Assembly: GCA_902604055.1 (NCBI GenBank)
Contig: CACKXA010000002.1
Coordinates: 34,711 to 98,710, forward strand
Direction: 5' to 3'
Source of the DNA: an uncultured Pelagibacteraceae bacterium
GTDB taxonomy: Bacteria > Pseudomonadota > Alphaproteobacteria > Pelagibacterales > Pelagibacteraceae
DNA: 64,000 bases
The position numbers and the translations under genes were made by a program. The notes under the pieces are model-generated. The model did not search any database, had not been told where the DNA came from, and saw only the letters and a program-made list of their open reading frames with translations. Positions 27,863-36,582 of this stretch are shown piece by piece (position 1 is the stretch's first letter; each line of letters opens with the position of its first letter).

Positions 27863-29320
27863 ATGCCTATTAAAATCAACTATTCAAATAAAGCAAATAG
27901 CAAACCTTCCACTAACACAGTCCTATTCACTAATGATAAATTTAATACAAATAATTTAAAAAAATACATTTCTATTTCTGAGTTTTCGTACATAAATGAT
28001 TTGTTGAAAAGTAGTGATTTAAAAAAAAATTTATTTGTTTTTGAAGTAAATTCAAAAAAAAAAATAGTTTTAATATCAATTAAAGACAATACTAAAACCT
28101 CAGATATAGAAAATTTAGGTGCAGAATTCTATGGACGTATAAACTATGGAAAGAATAGTGAGTACTTTATAATCTCAGACAGTGTAGTTAGTAAATACGA
28201 TAATTTCATAGGTCATTTTCTTCATGGACTAAAATTAAAATCTTACGAATTTAAAAAATATAAATCAAAAAAAGAAACAAGAATTATTTCAGTAAATGTA
28301 TTAGGAAATAGAAATAAACCCTCACATCAAAATCAATTAAAGTTTAAAGCCTTAGAGGCAGGGACTTTTTTTGCAAGAGACCTAGTTTCAGAACCAGGTA
28401 ATGTTTTGCATCCAGATGAATATGCTAAAAGATTAAACTCACTCAGAAAAGATGGATTAAAAATAAATATATATGATGAAAAAAAATTAAAAAAACTTGG
28501 CATGTATGCGTTGTTAGGCGTAGGTATGGGAAGTGTAAGAGGATCATATCTTGTAACAATGGAATGGAATGGAGCAAAAAATAATTCTAAGCCTTTAGCA
28601 TTTGTAGGAAAAGGAGTTACTTTTGATACTGGCGGGTATTCATTAAAGCCTGCAAGATTTATGGAAGACATGACTTATGATATGGCAGGCTCTGCTGCTG
28701 TAGTAGGTTTGATGAAAAACTTGGCATTACGAAAAGCAAAAGTTAATGCAGTAGGAGTTGTAGGACTTGTAGAAAACATGGTAAGCGGTGTTGCTCAAAG
28801 ACCTGGAGATATTGTCAAATCTTATAGTGGCAAAACTATAGAGGTATTAAATACTGATGCAGAAGGTCGATTAGTTTTAGCAGACGCAATAACTTTTACA
28901 GAAAAAAAATTTAAACCAAAATTCATAGTTGACTTAGCAACCCTAACCGGAGCAATCATAGTTTCTTTGGGATCTGAATATGCAGGTCTTTTTTCAAATG
29001 ATGATAAGTTATCTAAACAAATTATAAAAGCAGGTAAAAAAGTAGATGAAAAATTATGGAGAATGCCTCTTCATAAAAATTATGATAAGTTAATGAATTC
29101 AAAAAATGCAGACATGCAAAATATAAACTATGTAGGTGGAGCAGGTTCAACCACTGCAGCTCAATTTTTACAGAGGTTTATTTTAAATAAAACCCCTTGG
29201 GCACATTTGGATATAGCAGGAATGGCTTTTTCAAAATATGGCGGTGCATTAAACTCAGGCGGTGCGACAGGATTTGGCGTAAGGTTATTAAATAGACTTA
29301 TAGAAGAAAATTATGAGTAA
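27863..29320 (+). CDS. pepA: Leucyl aminopeptidase (M17)
   Basis: This cytosolic zinc/manganese aminopeptidase removes N-terminal residues from peptides. The 485-residue protein has a divergent N-terminal domain, then the M17 catalytic domain. Metal and substrate motifs are VGKGVTFDTGGYSLKP, MTYDMAGSAAV and the family signature NTDAEGRLVLAD. It overlaps ndk by 8 bases. In other alphaproteobacteria pepA lies beside lptF, divergently, as here. Confidence 0.96.
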   Translation: MPIKINYSNKANSKPSTNTVLFTNDKFNTNNLKKYISISEFSYINDLLKSSDLKKNLFVFEVNSKKKIVLISIKDNTKTSDIENLGAEFYGRINYGKNSEYFIISDSVVSKYDNFIGHFLHGLKLKSYEFKKYKSKKETRIISVNVLGNRNKPSHQNQLKFKALEAGTFFARDLVSEPGNVLHPDEYAKRLNSLRKDGLKINIYDEKKLKKLGMYALLGVGMGSVRGSYLVTMEWNGAKNNSKPLAFVGKGVTFDTGGYSLKPARFMEDMTYDMAGSAAVVGLMKNLALRKAKVNAVGVVGLVENMVSGVAQRPGDIVKSYSGKTIEVLNTDAEGRLVLADAITFTEKKFKPKFIVDLATLTGAIIVSLGSEYAGLFSNDDKLSKQIIKAGKKVDEKLWRMPLHKNYDKLMNSKNADMQNINYVGGAGSTTAAQFLQRFILNKTPWAHLDIAGMAFSKYGGALNSGGATGFGVRLLNRLIEENYE

Positions 29321-29723
29321 TCCACAGCAAACACTTTCAATAATTAAACCCGATGCAGTTGAAAGAAATTTAACAGATGAAATTAAAGCAATATTTGTAA
29401 AAAATAATTTAATGATCAAAGAGGACAAGAAAATTCAGATCTCTAAAGAGGAAGCAGCTGAATTCTATAAGGTACATCAATCAAAGCCATTTTATGACGA
29501 TTTATGCGCATATTTATCTTCAGGTCCGATAGTTGTAATGATTTTAGAGGGTGAAAATGCAGTACTGCATAATAGAAATTTAATGGGTGCTACAGATCCA
29601 AAAAAAGCTGATGAAAATACTATTAGAAAACTTTATGGTATTTCGATAGATAAAAACTCTGTTCACGGATCCGACTCAGTTGAAAATGCAAAAAAAGAAA
29701 TTAATTTTTTTTTTAAAAGTTAA
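29313..29723 (+). CDS. ndk: Nucleoside diphosphate kinase
   Basis: It balances NTP pools by phosphate transfer through a histidine. The 136-residue protein has the typical start QQTLSIIKPDAVERN, the NLMGATDPKKA segment and the active-site histidine in NSVHGSDS (about residue 118). The stop shares TTAA with the purN stop on the opposite strand. Confidence 0.98.
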   Translation: MSNPQQTLSIIKPDAVERNLTDEIKAIFVKNNLMIKEDKKIQISKEEAAEFYKVHQSKPFYDDLCAYLSSGPIVVMILEGENAVLHNRNLMGATDPKKADENTIRKLYGISIDKNSVHGSDSVENAKKEINFFFKS

Positions 29724-30283
29724 TTGTATCTGTAAATATTTATAACGGCTTCTGCGAACGCTTTGTATTCTAAATACTGAGTTTTTTTCTTTAAAATTTC
29801 TTCATTATCATTTTTTTTGATAAAAAAACTTTTTTGAAGAATTATTTGTCCATTATCTAATTTTTCATTAACATAATGAACTGTGCATCCAGTTTTTTTT
29901 TCTCTTTTTTTTAAAATTCTATTAAAAGTATTCAGACCTTTAAATTTAGGAAGTAGGGACGGATGAATATTTATTATTTTTTTTCCAAAATTTTGAATAA
30001 ATTTTTTTGAAATAATTTTCATATATCCTGCTAAACAAATTAAAGATATTTTATGTTTTTTCATTTCTTTTAAGATTTTACTTTCATATGATCTTTTCTT
30101 AGTATCAATTATTAAATAAGGAATTGAGTTTTTTTTTGCATGAAGAATACCTTTTGCGTAAATGTTATTACAAACTACCAATTTTATATTAATTGGAAAT
30201 TTATAATCTCTTGAATATTTAATTAAAGATTCTAAATTAGAGCCATAACCTGAAATAAAGACGCAAACATTTTTTTTCACCAT
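29720..30283 (-). CDS. purN: Phosphoribosylglycinamide formyltransferase
   Basis: It formylates GAR using 10-formyl-tetrahydrofolate, the third step of purine synthesis. The 187-residue protein has the start FISGYGSNLESL, the catalytic region LAGYMKIIS...INIHPSLLPKFKG, and the aspartate in NEKLDNGQII. It overlaps purM by 7 bases; the two encode nearby pathway steps. Confidence 0.96.
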   Translation of the reverse strand: MVKKNVCVFISGYGSNLESLIKYSRDYKFPINIKLVVCNNIYAKGILHAKKNSIPYLIIDTKKRSYESKILKEMKKHKISLICLAGYMKIISKKFIQNFGKKIINIHPSLLPKFKGLNTFNRILKKREKKTGCTVHYVNEKLDNGQIILQKSFFIKKNDNEEILKKKTQYLEYKAFAEAVINIYRYN

Positions 30284-31305
30284 TTCAACGAATTATGTAA
30301 ATTAATCTTTTTTCCTTTTTTTGAAATAAAGCCAATTTGATAGGGCATATAATTTTTTGGAAAACATGTTTTAATTTTTTTTATATTTTTTTTATCTATA
30401 ATTATACAAAATCCAACACCACAATTAAAAGTTTTAAGCATTTCTTGATCGGATATATTGTGTGATTTAAGCCACTTAAAAATCTTTTTAGTTTTTATTT
30501 GAGCTAAATCTATATTTATCGATAAGTCTTTGGGTATTGATCTCAATAAATTTTCTACCAATCCCCCACCTGTGATATGTGCTGCAGAATTTATTAAATT
30601 TTTTTTGACCAAGTGTAGAATTTCTTTTGTGTAAATCTTTGTTGGTTTCAGTAATTCATCTTTTAATTTTTTTGAAATTTTGTTTTTTTTTAAAACTGAT
30701 CTCACTAATGAATATCCATTTGAATGAACTCCACTTGAAGGAATAGCGTAAATTAAATTATTTTCTTTTACATTTTTTTTGTTTAAAATCTTTTTCTTTG
30801 AAACAATACCGACACTAAATCCAGCTAAATCAAATTTATCTTTAGAATATATACCAGGCATTTCTGCTGTTTCACCCCCTATAAGATTACAGTTTGATAT
30901 TTTGCAACCTTTTAGAATTCCTTTTAAAATACTTTTTGTTTTTTTTAAGTTTATTTTACCTAAAGCTATATAGTCTAAAAAAAATAAAGGTTTTGCTCCT
31001 TGAACAATTAGGTCATTTACACACATAGCAACTAAATCAATACCGATTGTATCAAATTTTTTAAATCTATTAGCTAAATCTATTTTAGTACCCACTCCAT
31101 CTGTGCAAGATACTATTACCGGGTCTTTAATTTTAATCTTACTTATGTCAAATGAAGAACCAAAAGAACCTATATTATCTGAATTAATTGGGCTGAGCGT
31201 TTTTTTGACATTTTTATTTGTTATTTTTGCTATGTGATCAACAAACTTATTAGCAATAGAAATATTTACGCCACTTTTTTTATAACTATTTTGTGTTTTT
31301 TTCAT
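30277..31305 (-). CDS. purM: Phosphoribosylformylglycinamidine cyclo-ligase (AIR synthetase)
   Basis: It closes the imidazole ring to make AIR, using ATP. The 342-residue protein has SCTDGVGTKIDLA, the ATP-binding LIGGETAEMPGIY motif and ITGGGLVENL. It starts only 25 bases from the divergent DUF2066 gene, so its promoter must overlap that gap or the neighbour. Confidence 0.97.
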   Translation of the reverse strand: MKKTQNSYKKSGVNISIANKFVDHIAKITNKNVKKTLSPINSDNIGSFGSSFDISKIKIKDPVIVSCTDGVGTKIDLANRFKKFDTIGIDLVAMCVNDLIVQGAKPLFFLDYIALGKINLKKTKSILKGILKGCKISNCNLIGGETAEMPGIYSKDKFDLAGFSVGIVSKKKILNKKNVKENNLIYAIPSSGVHSNGYSLVRSVLKKNKISKKLKDELLKPTKIYTKEILHLVKKNLINSAAHITGGGLVENLLRSIPKDLSINIDLAQIKTKKIFKWLKSHNISDQEMLKTFNCGVGFCIIIDKKNIKKIKTCFPKNYMPYQIGFISKKGKKINLHNSLKW

Positions 31306-31330
31306 TAATAAAAATGATAATTAGCTAACT

Positions 31331-32380
31331 ATGAAAAATATACTATTTTTAAGTATCATAATTATTTTATTTAAAACTGGAAATGTTTTATCTAATAATA
31401 ACCTATTTAATGTTAATAATATTGAGATAGGTAAAGAAACTTCTAAAAATAAGGAAAAAAAAGTTAACCTAGCGTTTAGAAATGCATTTGATCAATTAAC
31501 TAATAGATTATTATTAGAGGAGGATTATCAACGAGTCTCCAATACAAGCATAGCTGATATAAAAAAGCTGATCTCATACTACCAAATCAAAGATACCTTT
31601 AAAAAAGAAGAGGATAAAAATATTAAAACGGCTAATATTTTTTTTGATAAAGAAAGAATGCATAAATTTTTTTATAGCAAAAATCTTCTTTATTCAGATA
31701 TAATAAATACTGAAGTCATAATTTTTCCTTTGTTAAAAAAAGAGAAACAATATTTTATTTACTCACAAAACTATTTTTATGAAAATTGGAAAAATGAAAA
31801 TTTGAGTGAATTGATAAAATATATTTTACCAACAGAAAATATTGAAAATATTCAGGAGATAAATCTGAATAAAGAAAATATTTATGAATTGAGTGTTTCA
31901 AATTGTTTTAGTGAATATGACTCTGAAAACTTAATTTTTGCTTTTATAGAAATAAAACAAAATAAAAATGCAGAAGTTTATTTGAAGACAAGAATTGAGG
32001 GTAAAAAGATTAACAAAAATTTATTTTACAAAAATAAATCAGATTTAAGTGAAAAAAATTTTAATAATAAAATTATTTTGGAGATTAACAATGTTATCAG
32101 AGATTTAATAAAATCTCAAAACTTGATAGACGTAAGAACCCCATCATTCTTAAACGCAGAAATTAAGATGAATAAAAAAAAGTCAAATTTATTTGAATTT
32201 AATACTAGATTGAAAAAGATAGATTTAATCGACAAATTTTATGTTCAAGAAATTAATAAAGATTACGTTTCAATAAAAATAAAATATCTAGGAAAGATTA
32301 GTAAAATAATTGATAAATTTAAAGAACAAGAAATAGATTTAATAATGAAGAACGGTAAGTGGCAACTTAATATAATATAA
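31331..32380 (+). CDS. DUF2066-family exported protein
   Basis: The 349-residue protein has an N-terminal signal peptide of about 21 residues. The segment AFRNAFDQLTNRLLLEEDYQRVSN is close in pattern to the start of the DUF2066 family found in proteobacteria beside purM and hda. The function is unknown. The C-terminal half has alternating charged beta-strand patterns. The stop and the hda ATG share one base (TAATG). Confidence 0.7.
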   Translation: MKNILFLSIIIILFKTGNVLSNNNLFNVNNIEIGKETSKNKEKKVNLAFRNAFDQLTNRLLLEEDYQRVSNTSIADIKKLISYYQIKDTFKKEEDKNIKTANIFFDKERMHKFFYSKNLLYSDIINTEVIIFPLLKKEKQYFIYSQNYFYENWKNENLSELIKYILPTENIENIQEINLNKENIYELSVSNCFSEYDSENLIFAFIEIKQNKNAEVYLKTRIEGKKINKNLFYKNKSDLSEKNFNNKIILEINNVIRDLIKSQNLIDVRTPSFLNAEIKMNKKKSNLFEFNTRLKKIDLIDKFYVQEINKDYVSIKIKYLGKISKIIDKFKEQEIDLIMKNGKWQLNII

Positions 32381-33039
32381 TGAGTCAATTAGTATTTAAA
32401 TTTCCTTTTAAAACTAAATATTATGAGCAAGATTTTTACGTATCTAGTAATAATTTTTCTGCGTATAAATTAATTGAAAGTTGGCCTAATTGGCCTGGTA
32501 AATGGGTAAATATATTTGGACCAAAAGGCTGTGGTAAATCACATCTATCTAATATTCTAAAAAAAAAAATTAATTCAATTGAAATTTTAGACGCTCAAAA
32601 CCTATCCGACTCTAAAATTTCAAATTTTGAAAAAATAGAATGTTTGATAATTGATAATTATTACGAAAATATCGATGAAAAACTTTTTTATTCAATTTTA
32701 AATCAACTTAAACAATTAGAAAACTATGTAGTTGTTAATTCTATTTATCCTATCAAGAATATTAAGTTTAATTTAAAAGACCTAAAATCTAGAATTGATA
32801 GCTTTATTAATTTGGGCATTGAACTACCTACTGATGAATTGCTTCGAGTAATTATTTCTAAATCATTTTCTGATAAACAAATTGAAATTACTCCCAAAAT
32901 AACAGAGTATATTATAAAAAATATTGAGCGCTCATATGAAAAAGTATTTAAATTTATAAGAGAAATTGATAATTTATCTTTATCTTCTGGAAAATCGATA
33001 AATATTAATCTAATAAAAAAAGTATTAACCGATGAATAA
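32380..33039 (+). CDS. hda: Hda-like DnaA-related AAA+ ATPase
   Basis: Hda-type proteins stimulate hydrolysis of DnaA-bound ATP with the sliding clamp, limiting re-initiation. The 219-residue protein has an N-terminal QLVFKFPFKTKY segment that could hold the clamp-binding motif, the P-loop GPKGCGKSHL, a Walker B-like LIIDNYYEN and the DnaA-type lid helix region. No C-terminal DNA-binding domain IV is present, separating it from DnaA. It lies before aspS and overlaps it by 8 bases. Confidence 0.85.
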   Translation: MSQLVFKFPFKTKYYEQDFYVSSNNFSAYKLIESWPNWPGKWVNIFGPKGCGKSHLSNILKKKINSIEILDAQNLSDSKISNFEKIECLIIDNYYENIDEKLFYSILNQLKQLENYVVVNSIYPIKNIKFNLKDLKSRIDSFINLGIELPTDELLRVIISKSFSDKQIEITPKITEYIIKNIERSYEKVFKFIREIDNLSLSSGKSININLIKKVLTDE

Positions 33040-34819
33040 ATACAGATCACATAATTGCAACCAATTAAACGATAAAGATGCTGGAAAACCAGTTTCATTA
33101 TCTGGTTGGTTACACAGAAAAAGAGATCATGGAAATTTACTTTTTATCGATCTAAGAGATCATTTTGGATTAACTCAATGTGTTATTGAAAATAAGAATA
33201 AATTTTTTTCTATCTTAGAAAAACTAAGACCTGAGTCTGTACTTCAAATAATAGGCAAAGTAGTAAAAAGAGAAAAAGGAACTGAAAATTTAGATTTATC
33301 GACAGGTAAAATTGAAATCGAAATTGAGTCTTTAAAAGTTTTATCTGAAGCAAAAGATCTGCCCCTACCTGTTTTTGGCGAACAAGATTACCCAGAGGAC
33401 ATTAGATTAAAATATAGATTTTTAGATCTTAGAAGAGAAGAGATGCATAAAAATATTATTTTAAGATCTAAAGTAATATCTTTTATAAGATCTGAAATGT
33501 TAGAATTAGGTTTTCTTGAATATCAAACCCCAATTTTAACTTCATCTAGTCCAGAAGGGGCGCGGGATTTTTTGGTTCCAAGTAGATTAAATCCAGGAAA
33601 ATTTTACGCTTTGCCCCAAGCTCCGCAGCAGTTTAAGCAGCTAATAATGGTTTCTGGTTTTGATAAATATTTTCAAATAGCTCCCTGTTTTAGAGATGAA
33701 GATGCTAGAGCAGATCGAAGTCCAGGAGAATTTTATCAATTAGACATTGAAATGTCATTTGTGGAACAAGAGGATGTTTTCAAAGTAGTAGAAAAATTAA
33801 TGGTAAATTTATTTAAAAAATTCTCAAAAAAAAAAATTACAAATCAAAATTTTCCCAGATTATCATATGAGGAATCTATGCTCAAATATGCCACTGATAA
33901 GCCAGACTTGAGGAATCCCTTAATTATTAATGATATTACCAGTATATTTAGCAGAGAAGATGTAAAGTTTGAAATTTTCAAAAAATTAGTAAAGTCTGGT
34001 TCAAAAGTCAAATGTATTGTAACAAAAAATACAAAAGACAAACCTAGAAGTTTTTTTGATAATATTGATCAGTGGGCAAAAGAACAAGGAGCCTCAGGTT
34101 TAGCTTATTTTACATTAGAGAAAAATGAAAAAATTTTTGGGAAAGGTCCCGTAGGTAAATTTTTTAGTGAAAATTCTTTAAAAGAGATTATGAAAATATG
34201 TAAAGCTGAAGTAGGAGATAGTTTATTTTTAGCTTGTGGGCAAAAAAATGAAATTGAAAAAATTCTATCTTTAGCCAGAGACAAGATTGCTAAAGATTTG
34301 AATTTGATCGATGAAAATCAATTCTCGTTTTGCTGGATTGTTGACTACCCAATGTATGAATTAGATGAACAGACAAAAAAGATTAAATTTAGTCACAACC
34401 CGTTTTCAATGCCTCAAGGAGATCTAGAAAAATTAGATCTCAAAAATCCTCTTAATATTAAAGCATATCAATATGATATTGTTTGTAATGGTGTTGAACT
34501 TTCGTCAGGAGCTATCAGAAATCATATTCCGGATTTAATGTTTAAACTTTTTTCTGTAGCAGGCTATGACAAAAATCAAGTTGAAGAAAAATTTAGTGGT
34601 ATGATTAATGCCTTAAGTTTTGGAGCTCCACCACATGGAGGTATAGCTCCAGGTATTGATAGAATTGTAATGCTTTTAGCTAATGAAAAAAATATAAGAG
34701 AGGTAACGTTATTTCCCATGAATCAAAATGCACAAGATTTGATGATGAAAGCTCCGTCAGAAGTTGGATCAAAACAATTAAAGGAAATAGGAATAAAAGT
34801 TGATGTTAAAAAAAATTAA
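33032..34819 (+). CDS. aspS: Aspartate-tRNA ligase (bacterial type)
   Basis: It charges tRNA-Asp, possibly tRNA-Asn too in lineages lacking AsnRS. The 595-residue length includes the bacterial GAD insertion. The N-terminal OB-fold has [20 protein letters not shown]. Class II motif 2 is [15 protein letters not shown] and motif 3 is [13 protein letters not shown]. It starts inside the last 8 bases of hda and ends sharing TTAA with the convergent gene. Confidence 0.97.
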   Translation: MNKYRSHNCNQLNDKDAGKPVSLSGWLHRKRDHGNLLFIDLRDHFGLTQCVIENKNKFFSILEKLRPESVLQIIGKVVKREKGTENLDLSTGKIEIEIESLKVLSEAKDLPLPVFGEQDYPEDIRLKYRFLDLRREEMHKNIILRSKVISFIRSEMLELGFLEYQTPILTSSSPEGARDFLVPSRLNPGKFYALPQAPQQFKQLIMVSGFDKYFQIAPCFRDEDARADRSPGEFYQLDIEMSFVEQEDVFKVVEKLMVNLFKKFSKKKITNQNFPRLSYEESMLKYATDKPDLRNPLIINDITSIFSREDVKFEIFKKLVKSGSKVKCIVTKNTKDKPRSFFDNIDQWAKEQGASGLAYFTLEKNEKIFGKGPVGKFFSENSLKEIMKICKAEVGDSLFLACGQKNEIEKILSLARDKIAKDLNLIDENQFSFCWIVDYPMYELDEQTKKIKFSHNPFSMPQGDLEKLDLKNPLNIKAYQYDIVCNGVELSSGAIRNHIPDLMFKLFSVAGYDKNQVEEKFSGMINALSFGAPPHGGIAPGIDRIVMLLANEKNIREVTLFPMNQNAQDLMMKAPSEVGSKQLKEIGIKVDVKKN

Positions 34820-35637
34820 TTTTTTGACTTTAAATTGATTCTTACATCAGAAAGATCGACTAGTTTCTCCTCATAATTACTTCGTATAAAACCCTTTGAT
34901 GTTATGTTTTTAACAATTTTTAAAAACTTATCATCTGGGTCCTCACTATTAATCTCTTTTGTGCTAGCTATTGATGGAGTGTGAGCCAATTCCTCTTTGC
35001 CTAAGTACGAAATTGCAAGTTCTCTAAAAACATAATCTAAAATTGAAGAAGCACTTAAAATTCTATCGTTACCTATCACATTTCCAGATGGTTCAAATTT
35101 AGTATCTATAAATGCATCAACGTATTCATCTAAGGGAACACCGTATTGTAAACCTAAAGATATAGCGATAGCAAAATTGTTCATCATAGCCTTTACTAAC
35201 TCACCTTCTTTATTTGTATCAATAAATATTTCACCAATCTTGCCGTCGTCATATTCTCCAGTATGTAAGTAAACTTTATGATCACCTATTTGCGCTTTTT
35301 GAATATAACCTTTTCTTCTATCAGGCATTTTGAACCTAGCGTGATTTTTTGTTTTTATAGTTTGATTTTCACTAATAGTATCTTGTTTTTTTGGTTTATT
35401 TATTTCACTTGAAATTGATGAAGTTAAAAAATTATCAGTTTTTTTAATTTTTTCAGAGGATTGTTTTTTGTCACCAATTTTTTTTGTTTTACGATTATTT
35501 AATTTCACATCTATTACCTCTACTTCACCGTCATTTCTTGCATCAATTCTAGATAATTCTTTGTCACTTAAATCATCTAATGTATGAACGGTTTTAAACG
35601 TGCAAGTATAATAAGTTTCAACAATAAATTTTTTCAT
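34816..35637 (-). CDS. Orphan TSCPD-type domain protein related to the C-terminus of class II ribonucleotide reductase (NrdJ)
   Basis: The 273-residue protein has a short N-terminal segment with its only cysteine ([11 protein letters not shown], Cys12), a low-complexity Lys/Ser linker (about 55-100), and a conserved block. That block ([70 protein letters not shown]) closely resembles the C-terminal part of B12-dependent NrdJ. The catalytic barrel and the redox cysteine pair at the NrdJ end are absent. Pseudomonas splits NrdJ into NrdJa and NrdJb, but no NrdJa-like gene is nearby. It should not be annotated as a functional reductase. Role unknown. Confidence 0.75.
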   Translation of the reverse strand: MKKFIVETYYTCTFKTVHTLDDLSDKELSRIDARNDGEVEVIDVKLNNRKTKKIGDKKQSSEKIKKTDNFLTSSISSEINKPKKQDTISENQTIKTKNHARFKMPDRRKGYIQKAQIGDHKVYLHTGEYDDGKIGEIFIDTNKEGELVKAMMNNFAIAISLGLQYGVPLDEYVDAFIDTKFEPSGNVIGNDRILSASSILDYVFRELAISYLGKEELAHTPSIASTKEINSEDPDDKFLKIVKNITSKGFIRSNYEEKLVDLSDVRINLKSKN

Positions 35638-35663
35638 TATAAGAAAGGAATCTGTTTATGAAA

Positions 35664-35731
35664 GACTTATAGCAAAAATTATAAGTGTCTGGTATAAGTA
35701 ATTATACACTTATTAAGTGTGTGGACTTATA
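35664..35731. promoter_or_regulatory. Cluster of inverted repeats in the TSCPD-NDUFA12 divergent gap
   Basis: ACACTTA-T-TAAGTGT is a perfect 15-base palindrome at 35706-35720. A further TAAGTGT half-site lies at 35682-35688, pairing as ATAAGTGT/ACACTTAT across a 17-base loop. GACTTATA occurs at 35664-35671 and again at 35724-35731. TATAAT boxes on the minus strand lie at 35678-35683 and 35701-35706, among the repeats. The layout suggests an operator controlling one or both genes; the regulator is unknown. Confidence 0.45.
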
Positions 35732-35741
35732 TAAATCAAAA

Positions 35742-36092
35742 ATGAATTTAAAAATAATATTTACTTGGTGGAATAAACAAACTATCGGAACATTCCTTAA
35801 AACATTATTTTTAGGAAAATACGTCGGTAAGGACGAATTTGGCAACAAGTATTATAAAAGTATTAGAGATGAAAGATGGGTAATTTATGCAAATGAGATA
35901 GAGGCTACCAAAATTACATCAGACTGGTACTTATGGATACATCATACAATAGACAATATTCCTAATTATAAGGATAAGAAGTATAGATGGCAAAAAAAAC
36001 ATTCTGAAAATAAAACAGGTTCAAAAGATAGTTTTAAACCGATCAAAATAAGGAAAGATAAAAATTTTAAAAAGTATGAAACTTGGAAATAA
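35742..36092 (+). CDS. NDUFA12 (B17.2)-family complex I accessory subunit
   Basis: This small supernumerary subunit of NADH:ubiquinone oxidoreductase is shared by mitochondria and alphaproteobacteria. TFLKTLFLGKYVGKDEFGNKYYKS, RWVIYANEIEATKI and DWYLWIHHTID are the family core. The track ORF begins 57 bases earlier, but homologues start near MNLKIIFTWWNKQTIGT at 35742, and the upstream bases hold the repeat cluster. The product is 116 residues. It lies outside any nuo operon and overlaps the DUF2155 gene by 17 bases. Confidence 0.9.
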   Translation: MNLKIIFTWWNKQTIGTFLKTLFLGKYVGKDEFGNKYYKSIRDERWVIYANEIEATKITSDWYLWIHHTIDNIPNYKDKKYRWQKKHSENKTGSKDSFKPIKIRKDKNFKKYETWK

Positions 36093-36582
36093 TATATTTT
36101 TTTTAATAACTTTAATTTTTTTTTATCACTCGACAACTGTTTCTGAAGATAAAATCGTAACGACTCCTTTAATTAATTTAGGAGAACTAAAACCTAGTTT
36201 TGAGGAAATCGACAACATTGTAGATGAACCGGTGACTGATGACTCAATTATGAATAAAAAGAAAACTATGAAAAAAAATAATAACTCAACTGCTAATTTT
36301 ATTGGTCTTGATAAGATCACTGCTAAAACTTCTAAAATTTCAATTAATTTAGGGGAAACAAAAAAATTTGGACCGCTTGAAATTAAAGTGTTGAAATGTG
36401 GAAAAATAAATTTAGAGAATAAAGATGATAATGTTGCTTATTTACAAGTTAAAGATTTATCAGAAAATGAAAATGAAAAAGTTTTTATATTTAACGGATG
36501 GACTTTTTCATCTGATCCCACCATCGCTCCTTTTGATCATGCAATTTATGATTTACAATTAGTCAATTGTAACAATGTTTAA
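36076..36582 (+). CDS. DUF2155-family exported protein
   Basis: The 168-residue protein has an N-terminal signal peptide or anchor (IFFLITLIFFYHSTTVS), a variable linker and the DUF2155 core. The core includes INLGETKKFGPLEIKVLKC, FIFNGWTFSSDPTIAPFDHAIYDLQLVNC and two cysteines that could pair. The family is common in alphaproteobacteria next to NDUFA12, as here; the function is unknown. The stop shares TTAA with accC. Confidence 0.85.
   Translation: MKLGNNIFFLITLIFFYHSTTVSEDKIVTTPLINLGELKPSFEEIDNIVDEPVTDDSIMNKKKTMKKNNNSTANFIGLDKITAKTSKISINLGETKKFGPLEIKVLKCGKINLENKDDNVAYLQVKDLSENENEKVFIFNGWTFSSDPTIAPFDHAIYDLQLVNCNNV

Noticed and set aside
34816-35637. Annotating this gene as a B12-dependent ribonucleotide reductase
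   Set aside because: It has only the C-terminal-type domain, without the catalytic barrel or redox cysteines.
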